DNA from: Vulcanimicrobiota bacterium
GTDB taxonomy: Bacteria; Vulcanimicrobiota; Vulcanimicrobiia; Vulcanimicrobiales; Vulcanimicrobiaceae
Assembly: GCA_030043675.1 (NCBI GenBank)
Contig: JASHXG010000195.1
Span: 1 to 6,499 of the forward strand
Direction of reading: 5' to 3'
Length of the DNA stretch: 6,499 nucleotides
Every line of letters begins with the position of its first letter. Positions within the stretch are counted from its first letter, which is position 1. A program made the position numbers and the translations under genes. This document shows positions 1 to 4,750 of the stretch, one piece after another. The notes under the pieces were generated by a model that searched no databases, had not been told where the DNA came from, and saw only the letters and a list, made by a program, of their open reading frames with translations.

Positions 1-117
1 ACGCCAATTCGCGACACGGACACGATGCTCGGCACGAGCAAACAGTACGATCTTAGCGAAGCCGAAGTCGGCGGCGCCTGGAAGACGGTGGCCAAAACCA
101 CCTGCACGAGGTCCTAA
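1..117 (+). CDS. 3' end of a hypothetical protein gene (N-terminus outside window)
   Basis: An open frame runs from the first base to a TAA at 115-117 and gives the last 38 residues of a protein. The tail contains D-T-D-T-M-L-G-T-S-K, then S-E-A-E-V-G-G-A-W-K, and ends C-T-R-S. About 30 of 38 third codon positions are G or C, as in the confident genes nearby, which is the main support that this is real coding sequence. I do not recognise the family; a 38-residue hydrophilic tail with one Trp and one Cys is too little to assign a function. It points toward the minus-strand tRNA-Asn, so transcription from the two sides converges on the stem-loops at 169-249. Confidence 0.5.
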   Translation, partial: TPIRDTDTMLGTSKQYDLSEAEVGGAWKTVAKTTCTRS

Positions 118-168
118 GACGCATCGCGGCGATCCATCCGAATGCTAGCTAGGAGGCCCAGCAAGCAA

Positions 169-196
169 CGTTTGGCGGCATATGGCGCCACAAACG
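169..196. repeat. Imperfect inverted repeat in the intergenic region
   Basis: CGTTTGGCG (169-177) is complementary to CGCCACAAACG (186-196) apart from a two-base bulge, with an eight-base loop containing CATATG. It lies about 50 bp past the stop of the partial plus-strand gene and could fold at the end of that transcript. No run of T follows on either strand, so a classical intrinsic terminator is not shown. It could also be a chance near-palindrome or a protein-binding site. Confidence 0.35.
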
Positions 197-213
197 ACGG
201 GAAGCCTGAAAGC

Positions 214-249
214 GGAACTCCCGTAAGAGTTTTACTTTACGGGAGTTCC
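214..249 (-). terminator. Perfect 13-bp stem-loop just past tRNA-Asn (possible terminator)
   Basis: GGAACTCCCGTAA (214-226) and TTACGGGAGTTCC (237-249) are exact reverse complements around a 10-base loop. The stem starts 3 nt after the CCA end of the minus-strand tRNA, the usual place for a tRNA terminator or 3' processing structure. Downstream on the minus strand there is only a TTT triplet and no real U-tract, so termination would need another factor or the stem may mainly protect or process the 3' end. Its symmetry would also let it serve the plus-strand gene ending at 117. Confidence 0.5.
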
Positions 250-252
250 AAA

Positions 253-328
253 TGGCTCCGGATGTTGGACTCGAACCAACGACCCGCTGATTAACAGTCA
301 GCTGCTCTACCAACTGAGCTAATCCGGA
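253..328 (-). tRNA. tRNA-Asn (anticodon GTT)
   Basis: This 76-nt gene folds as a complete cloverleaf on the minus strand. The acceptor stem TCCGGAT pairs perfectly with ATCCGGA. The D arm has GCTC/GAGC, the anticodon stem GCTGA/TCAGC encloses the loop CTGTTAA with anticodon GTT at positions 34-36, and the T arm GTTGG/CCAAC encloses TTCGAGT. The discriminator base is G and the CCA tail is encoded (plus-strand TGG at 253-255). GTT reads the Asn codons AAC and AAU. I see no convincing promoter in the 138 bp on its 5' side and no sign of an integrated element at its 3' end. Confidence 0.97.
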
Positions 329-452
329 AAGTCGCCTCCACTTATCGACCTTTTCGGTCTTTCCCTCCGCACCGAACGGAACAGGAGTGGTGTTCGCCTT
401 GTAGCGCGTTAGGCTTTTGTGAGAACGAGAGGCGGGGCTTGCGAGGCATCAA

Positions 453-459
453 AGGGGAG
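453..459 (+). promoter_or_regulatory. Ribosome binding site for the 328-residue lipoprotein
   Basis: AGGGGAG lies 7 nt before the ATG at 467. It favours that start over a GTG at 419, which has no such site and would put 16 extra residues in front of the signal peptide. Confidence 0.75.
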
Positions 460-466
460 TTCGGGC

Positions 467-1453
467 ATGGGCATTCTCGGACGGCTCCCGCACGCGGCAT
501 GCCTGGCGGCAGCGGTCGCCTCGCTCGCCGCATGCGGCTACGGTTCTCCGCAGCCGCCGCTCGCCTCAGTTAACCCCTCGGATAGCGCCGCATCCTGGAT
601 GTCGCCTGCTGCGGCGGCGAAGAGCCTGCTCTATGTTTCCGATGCGCAAGCCTTCGACGTGTACGTCTACAGCTTTCCGGATCTGAAGCTCACGGGAAAG
701 CTTACCGGGTTCAAGCGCCCCGAAGGCGAGTGCAGCGATGCGAAGGGCGACGTCTGGATTACCGACAACCAGAACGAGCAGATTCTTGGATACCATCACG
801 GTGGAACGAGGGCCGTCGCGGTGCTCAACGATCCGCTCGGCTACCCCGCCGGCTGTGCGATCGATCCACACAGCGGAGATCTTGCGGTGACGAACCTCTT
901 CGACTTTAGCGGCAACGGCGGCGTACTGATCTACAAAAAGGCCGCGGGGACGCCGCGACCCTATACCAATCCAAGCCAATATTTTTACTACCTCGATGGC
1001 TACGACAATAAGGGTGACCTATACGTCAGCGGCAAGACCTCGAGCGGCTCGTACATGCTCTCCGTGCTGGCGCGCGGCAAGGATTCCATGTCGACCGTTT
1101 CCATTACCGGCGCGAAGATTTTCGTTCCGGGAACCGTCCAATGGACCGGATCGTCCCTCTTGCTTGGCGATCAGCGCTGCGGTTTTGCAAAGACGTCGTG
1201 CCTTTATGAAGCCGCGGTCTCCGGGACGAGCGCACGGATCACGCATAGGGTACCGCTCACCGGCTCATGTGACGTCGTGCAAGTCGCGTTCGAAAAAGGG
1301 CGAATCGCCGGCGGCGACTATTGGAGCTGTGGAGGCGCCGGGCACAATAGCACCGACGTCTGGGCGTATCCGCGCGGCGGCCGCCCGACCAAAGCCGTGG
1401 CCGGCATTCATGCGCCGGTCGGCGCAGCGATCAGCGACGCGCCGGATCTATAG
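467..1453 (+). CDS. Secreted lipoprotein with a propeller-like (NHL/SMP-30-like) fold, function unknown
   Basis: The product is 328 residues. It opens with a lipoprotein signal peptide: Arg6, a hydrophobic stretch around 9-22, and the lipobox L-A-A-C with Cys23 as the lipidated residue. A low-complexity linker (about 24-52) leads to repeated beta-strand units typical of NHL/SMP-30-like propellers: LLYVSDA (54-60), GDVWITDN (94-101), GCAIDPHSGDLAVTN (129-143), and GDLYVSG (183-189). Besides Cys12 in the signal and Cys23, six cysteines (89, 130, 238, 245, 268, 288) could form disulfides outside the cytoplasm. No catalytic motif is evident, so a surface binding or structural role is inferred. 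The ATG at 467 is chosen for its ribosome binding site and because it places the signal peptide at the N-terminus. The gene converges on the GloVer gene with a 6-bp overlap. Confidence 0.88.
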   Translation: MGILGRLPHAACLAAAVASLAACGYGSPQPPLASVNPSDSAASWMSPAAAAKSLLYVSDAQAFDVYVYSFPDLKLTGKLTGFKRPEGECSDAKGDVWITDNQNEQILGYHHGGTRAVAVLNDPLGYPAGCAIDPHSGDLAVTNLFDFSGNGGVLIYKKAAGTPRPYTNPSQYFYYLDGYDNKGDLYVSGKTSSGSYMLSVLARGKDSMSTVSITGAKIFVPGTVQWTGSSLLLGDQRCGFAKTSCLYEAAVSGTSARITHRVPLTGSCDVVQVAFEKGRIAGGDYWSCGGAGHNSTDVWAYPRGGRPTKAVAGIHAPVGAAISDAPDL

Positions 1454-2683
1454 CGTCGACCGAAAGACGCTCCCGTCGCCGAGCGCACCGCCGTCCACGG
1501 TCGTACCGTAGAGCGCACCGCTCACGTCGGTAAGCGCGGCCTGCGGATGCGCGCCTCCGGGCTTACCGGTAAAGCGGTAGATCACGCTCTCGACGCCGCC
1601 CGTCGTTATGTTGAAGATCGTCCCGTAGCCGCCCGTACCGCCGCTGGACGTCGTTCCGAAGAGTCTGCCGTTTACGGCGATAAGTGCGGCGTCGGGGACG
1701 CGACCGTCCATCGTCGCGCCGCAACAGCCGAATGAGTAGATCGTGCGCTCCGTGCCGGAAGCGCTCGTGCGAAAGACGGTGCCGGCCCCCTCCGTGCCGC
1801 CGCCGGCCGTCGTTCCGTACAGTGCGCCGTCGAATGCGATCAATCCGGCGTCCGGAAACGCGCCCTCGTCCGAATGAAGCCTGTACGCAAACCGATGGAG
1901 AACGCGTTCCGCGCCGGCGTTGCTCACGCGAAAGACGGTCCCGCATCCTATTGCGCAGAGGTTGGTGTGCGCGCCGCCGTATCGCGTCGTGCCGTACAGG
2001 GCGTCACCCACGGCGACAAGACCCGCGGCCGGCTCCGCTCCGTCGGCGCCGCCTCTGAATCGATAGATGATTCTCTCCGACTTTCCGTCGGAACTCAGCC
2101 GAAAGACCGTCCCGCACCCTTGAAAGCACGCGTTCCTGTCTGCTCCGCCGAATTCGGTCGTGCCGTAGAGGGCGCCGTCCAACACTTTCAAACCGGCGAC
2201 CGGCTGCGCGCCGTCCGCGCCGCCCTTGAACCGGTAGATGACCTCTTCTTTTCCGCTCGCGCCAACCTTGAAGACGGTACCGCACCCGCCCGAACACCGT
2301 TTGCTCCCGCCGCCTTCGCTCGTCGTGCCAAAGAACGCATCGTCGAGGACGATCACGCTCGCGAGCGGCACCGCCCCGTCGCTGCCGCCTTTGAATCGAT
2401 AGAGGATCCTCTCGCCGCCACTCGTCTTCACTGCGAAGAGCGTGCCGCAGCCGTTCGTGCACTCGCCGGTCGTTTTCCCACCGCCGCTCGTCGTGCCGAA
2501 GAGGCTTGCTCCAAGGATGACCAGTCGCGACTCCGGCACGCTGCCATCGTCAAATCTTCTCCCGAAGCTGTAGAGCATCGTGAGGGTCGAGGAGGTCGCG
2601 CGCAGTTGCGCCGCGAGCGAAGGCCCGGTTGGAGGCAGTTCGCCACCGCGCGCACACGCGCCGAGTGCCAGAACGGACAGCAC
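1448..2683 (-). CDS. GloVer (Gloeo_Verruco) tandem-repeat lipoprotein
   Basis: From the GTG at 2683 the product is 411 residues. It has a short hydrophobic leader ending in L-G-A-C (Cys10), then seven tandem units of about 47-57 residues from 33 to the end. Each unit reads roughly E-x-x-I-Y-R-F, G-G-x-D-G-x-x-P, G-A-L-Y-G-T-T, then G-G and G-T-V-F. This matches the Gloeo_Verruco (GloVer) repeat, known from Verrucomicrobia and Gloeobacter. Seven units suggest a seven-bladed propeller. Units 1-4 carry a C-x3-C pair before G-T-V-F (75/79, 130/134, 186/190, 243/247) that units 5-7 lack. The start is uncertain: the GTG leaves no basic residue before the hydrophobic core, whereas CTG at 2692 or ATT at 2701 would add Arg residues and a proper signal peptide. 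No enzymatic residues are evident. The gene directly follows the phosphoesterase and is probably translated by coupling. Family is clear; molecular function is unknown. Confidence 0.9.
   Translation of the reverse strand: MLSVLALGACARGGELPPTGPSLAAQLRATSSTLTMLYSFGRRFDDGSVPESRLVILGASLFGTTSGGGKTTGECTNGCGTLFAVKTSGGERILYRFKGGSDGAVPLASVIVLDDAFFGTTSEGGGSKRCSGGCGTVFKVGASGKEEVIYRFKGGADGAQPVAGLKVLDGALYGTTEFGGADRNACFQGCGTVFRLSSDGKSERIIYRFRGGADGAEPAAGLVAVGDALYGTTRYGGAHTNLCAIGCGTVFRVSNAGAERVLHRFAYRLHSDEGAFPDAGLIAFDGALYGTTAGGGTEGAGTVFRTSASGTERTIYSFGCCGATMDGRVPDAALIAVNGRLFGTTSSGGTGGYGTIFNITTGGVESVIYRFTGKPGGAHPQAALTDVSGALYGTTVDGGALGDGSVFRSTL
1451..2587 (-). repeat. Seven tandem GloVer repeat units within the lipoprotein gene
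   Basis: In the 411-residue numbering the units begin near residues 33, 91, 146, 203, 259, 312 and 365. The F/Y-G-T-T core recurs at 62, 118, 173, 230, 289, 342 and 392. Units 2-4 are the most alike (Y-R-F-K/R-G-G-S/A-D-G-A), suggesting later duplication. Unit 5 has a longer loop after its first strand (A-Y-R-L-H-S-D-E-G). At the DNA level the segment encoding G-T-V-F-R is the most conserved, seen on the plus strand as variants of GAAAGACGGT near 1772, 1929, 2101 and 2271. Confidence 0.88.
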
Positions 2684-2693
2684 GACGCGCAGC

Positions 2694-4031
2694 CTAAAAA
2701 TCGTCGTCGGGGTCCTTGTGAGTAAGCGGCTGTTTCAGGAAATAACTGGGCGGCAGCGGCGCGGGAATCGGCCGAAACTTTGTCGGCGGTTTGGAGAAGT
2801 CGAAGCAATCCAAGAGATCGTCGGCGCGAACGTCGGTCGTGTGCAGCGACGGCAAGCCGAACGTCTTCTCGACGAACTTCAGAATGCTGCCGAACTCGTG
2901 CTGCCGATGCGAGATATAATGGTTCTTCGCATACGGCGATATCACGATCAGCGGCACGCGAAAACCGAGCTCGTACGAGTTGTAGAGCGGCGGCCGAACG
3001 TGGTCGTACCACCCCCCCCAGTCATCCCAGGTTACGAAGATCGCGGTGTCATTCCAATATTGGCTCTTGCCGATCGCATTGACGACCGCGGCAACCCAGG
3101 ATGGGCCCGAGCCGTTGTTGCTCCCTGCGTGATCGGACTCCAACGCCGTTGGCGTTACCCAGACGACGTTGGCGAGCCGGCCGCGCGCGATGTCCAGCAG
3201 GATTTTGGCGGGCGGCGCCTCCACGTCGGTGTGATAGTCGCGACTCTTGCGAACGTGCAGGATCGCATCGGGCGCGTTCCAGAGTCCCGGTCCGATGTAG
3301 GCTTGGTAATAACGCCAGCTGAGCGACTTGTTTTCGAGCAAATCGGTCATCGAGATGCGGTCGAAGCACGGATAGATCGGCATCCCCTCTTGGCCGGCCG
3401 GGTCGATCAGATCGACCAGCGTTCCCGGCGGCGAGTCGCATCCTCCCCCCGAACCCGTTGGATTCTCCGCCGCGCGCAGCGCGGAACCGTCGGCGATCGT
3501 CGACGTTCCGCTCAAGATGTACTGATGCGCCGGGAAACTCGGTCCCTCGTTGGTCTGAAACATATGGTCGCCAAACGCATATTGCGACGCCATATCGAAG
3601 TACGGTCGCACCTCGGCGTGCGGCACGTAACCGTAGGCCCGAGTTTGCTCGCGTGCGCACGGCGCGATCGAGTAGCAGCGCACGCCAACCTGGCCAAAGC
3701 CGTCCATTTTTCCGCCGGCGTACTCCCTCTCGAATGAGATGTGCTCGTGGCCGAGGTCATACGCTGCCGACAAGCTCACTGCGTGGAGCGGGACTTTCCG
3801 CCCATCGGAGTTTAAGCCGCTGCGAACCGTGTCGGCGCCGGGGAAGCCGTTGAAGAGATCGTCGACGCTGCGGTTCTCTTGAAAGATGATGACGACGTGC
3901 CGGATCTTCGAGGTGGCCGGCTCAAGCGACACCGCATTGGGGAGCGCCGGAAGCGCAGGCACGGTCGAGCGCGCAACGCAACCGCTCAGCGCCACCAAGA
4001 GAACGAATCCGGCCGACCGCCAGCACCTCAT
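2694..4031 (-). CDS. Phospholipase C / acid phosphatase-like phosphoesterase (lipoprotein)
   Basis: The product is 445 residues with a lipoprotein signal: Arg2 and Arg5, hydrophobic 7-15, lipobox L-S-G-C with Cys18. The mature part matches the phosphoesterase family of AcpA acid phosphatases and bacterial phospholipases C. Its hallmarks are present in order: I-R-H-V-V-I-I-F-Q-E-N-R-S (43-55), with Glu52-Asn53 as expected metal ligands; Asp155-His156; G-P-S-F-P-A-H-Q (163-170), with Ser165 at the family's nucleophile position; D-H at 300-301; and T-W-D-D-W-G-G-W-Y-D-H (334-344), with Asp336-Asp337 as further metal ligands. A complete, active metal-dependent enzyme that hydrolyses phosphate esters outside the cytoplasm is therefore expected. 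Whether it prefers phosphatidylcholine, sphingomyelin or phosphomonoesters cannot be told from sequence. The tail ends in an acidic D-P-D-D-D-F. The ATG at 4031 is chosen because a strong GGAGGT lies 7 nt upstream; a TTG at 4073 would only bury the signal peptide. The GloVer gene follows at once. Confidence 0.93.
   Translation of the reverse strand: MRCWRSAGFVLLVALSGCVARSTVPALPALPNAVSLEPATSKIRHVVIIFQENRSVDDLFNGFPGADTVRSGLNSDGRKVPLHAVSLSAAYDLGHEHISFEREYAGGKMDGFGQVGVRCYSIAPCAREQTRAYGYVPHAEVRPYFDMASQYAFGDHMFQTNEGPSFPAHQYILSGTSTIADGSALRAAENPTGSGGGCDSPPGTLVDLIDPAGQEGMPIYPCFDRISMTDLLENKSLSWRYYQAYIGPGLWNAPDAILHVRKSRDYHTDVEAPPAKILLDIARGRLANVVWVTPTALESDHAGSNNGSGPSWVAAVVNAIGKSQYWNDTAIFVTWDDWGGWYDHVRPPLYNSYELGFRVPLIVISPYAKNHYISHRQHEFGSILKFVEKTFGLPSLHTTDVRADDLLDCFDFSKPPTKFRPIPAPLPPSYFLKQPLTHKDPDDDF
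2713..2717 (-). promoter_or_regulatory. Possible ribosome binding site bearing on the GloVer gene start
   Basis: AAGGA on the minus strand, inside the last codons of the phosphoesterase gene, is 11 nt before an in-frame ATT (2701), 20 nt before a CTG (2692) and 29 nt before the GTG (2683). Its spacing fits only the ATT. The GTG has just a weak AGG (2693-2695) 9 nt upstream. An in-frame stop at 2735-2737 rules out any start further upstream. Confidence 0.35.
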
Positions 4032-4038
4032 CGCGCCA

Positions 4039-4044
4039 ACCTCC
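4039..4044 (-). promoter_or_regulatory. Strong ribosome binding site of the phosphoesterase gene
   Basis: GGAGGT on the minus strand, 7 nt before the ATG at 4031. It is the best Shine-Dalgarno match in the window and fixes the start of the 445-residue protein. Confidence 0.85.
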
Positions 4045-4074
4045 GAGCCGTTCTTGCACGGCAGCCGGAACAAT

Positions 4075-4117
4075 CTTCCGCCGAATAATTAAAACGAGAT
4101 GATTTTCGGCGGGGAAG
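4075..4117 (-). other. Bulged stem-loop with an AT-rich loop in the 101-bp intergenic gap
   Basis: On the minus strand CTTCCCCGCCGAA pairs with TTCGGCGGAAG, giving 11 base pairs with a two-base CC bulge, around a roughly 19-base loop that includes TTTTAATTA. It lies between the 205-residue lipoprotein gene and the phosphoesterase gene, the only real gap in the minus-strand array. It could act as a weak terminator, an mRNA-stability element or part of a promoter region. The AT-rich loop stands out in GC-rich DNA, but I cannot define good -35 and -10 boxes. Confidence 0.4.
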
Positions 4118-4132
4118 TCGGACGCTTGAGTC

Positions 4133-4750
4133 TTAGGGGATCGTCAGGTCCTGTTGCAGCTCGATCGTCACCGACGTTCCGGCCGAAACGATAATCGGCT
4201 CGTTCGCGCTCGTTGCGTAGACGGTGCCGCCGAGCGTCCCGCTGGGACGATTCGACACGGTCGGCGGGCCGCCGCCGCCGAAGTTCATCTGCCATGCGAC
4301 CGGGCCGGGTGTCCTAACGCCGTTGGGCATCGGCGGGGGCATGTTGCGCGCTGCCTGCACCGCCGCCGGATTGTACGGAGAGACCCTTCGGTTTACGACG
4401 TACGCGCTGATCGGTTTATGCGAGCCATTCGGGAAGCGGATCGACGTCAAGAAAAACCGCACCCTAGCGCGATTGATCCCCGATGGCTGCTGGACTTCGG
4501 TGACGGTCCCCTCGATTTTCGCGCCGGCGAGCGCCGGGTGCGCCGTGTCCACGACGCGCAGCTTGAACTCATCGCCGTACTTGAGATTCGCCGAGTCGAC
4601 CTCTTTGTCGAGCACGCACGCAATCCGCGTCCCGGCCCTAATGGTCTGCGACGGAACCACCGTCGTCGAGCGGGCGGGCCCAAGGCAAGCCGCGATAAGC
4701 GCCGCGGCGATCGCCGGTACCCAGAGTCTAGCTTGCAAAGTTCGGCACAC
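4133..4750 (-). CDS. Small secreted lipoprotein of unrecognised family
   Basis: From the GTG at 4750 the product is 205 residues. The N-terminus has Arg3 and Arg8, a hydrophobic segment about 9-21, and a lipobox I-A-A-C with Cys22. A beta-rich module follows: I-R-A-G-T-R-I-A-C-V-L (37-47), Y-G-D-E-F (58-62), L-A-G-A-K-I-E-G-T-V (74-83), and P-S-G-I-N-R-A-R-V (89-97). This pattern (an 'AGT' strand, a 'GD.F' turn, then an 'AG..i.G.V' strand) resembles a poorly characterised secreted domain I recall from Acidobacteria-like genomes, but I cannot name it. A Pro/Gly/Asn-rich linker (about 125-180) leads to a second, shorter strand pair, S-A-G-T-S-V-T-I-E-L (189-198). No catalytic residues are apparent. 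GGAG 9 nt upstream supports the GTG; an ATG at 4840 would lie deep inside metK and displace the signal peptide. The start overlaps the metK end by 23 bp, implying co-translation. Confidence 0.78.
   Translation of the reverse strand: MCRTLQARLWVPAIAAALIAACLGPARSTTVVPSQTIRAGTRIACVLDKEVDSANLKYGDEFKLRVVDTAHPALAGAKIEGTVTEVQQPSGINRARVRFFLTSIRFPNGSHKPISAYVVNRRVSPYNPAAVQAARNMPPPMPNGVRTPGPVAWQMNFGGGGPPTVSNRPSGTLGGTVYATSANEPIIVSAGTSVTIELQQDLTIP

Noticed and set aside
253..328. tRNA-Asn as the attachment site of an integrated mobile element
   Set aside because: No integrase gene and no repeated copy of the tRNA 3' end is found in the window.
347..359. GACC-TTTTC-GGTC mini-hairpin upstream of tRNA-Asn
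   Set aside because: A four-base-pair stem is too short to call a terminator or regulatory element.
419..466. GTG at 419 as the start of the plus-strand lipoprotein
   Set aside because: It adds 16 residues before the signal peptide and has no good ribosome binding site, whereas ATG at 467 has AGGGGAG at 7 nt.
1874..2725. 283-codon open frame on the plus strand opposite the GloVer gene
   Set aside because: It mirrors the tandem repeats in the antisense direction and has an Ala/Arg-rich composition with no signal peptide or domain.
2580..3737. 385-codon open frame on the plus strand opposite the phosphoesterase gene
   Set aside because: Long antisense frames are common in GC-rich genes. Its translation is Arg/Val/Asp-rich with no motif, while the opposite strand carries clear enzyme signatures throughout.
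4086..4106. A promoter in the AT-rich loop before the phosphoesterase gene
   Set aside because: TTTTAATTAT could be a -10-like sequence, but no matching -35 box is present at the right distance, so I do not annotate it as a promoter.
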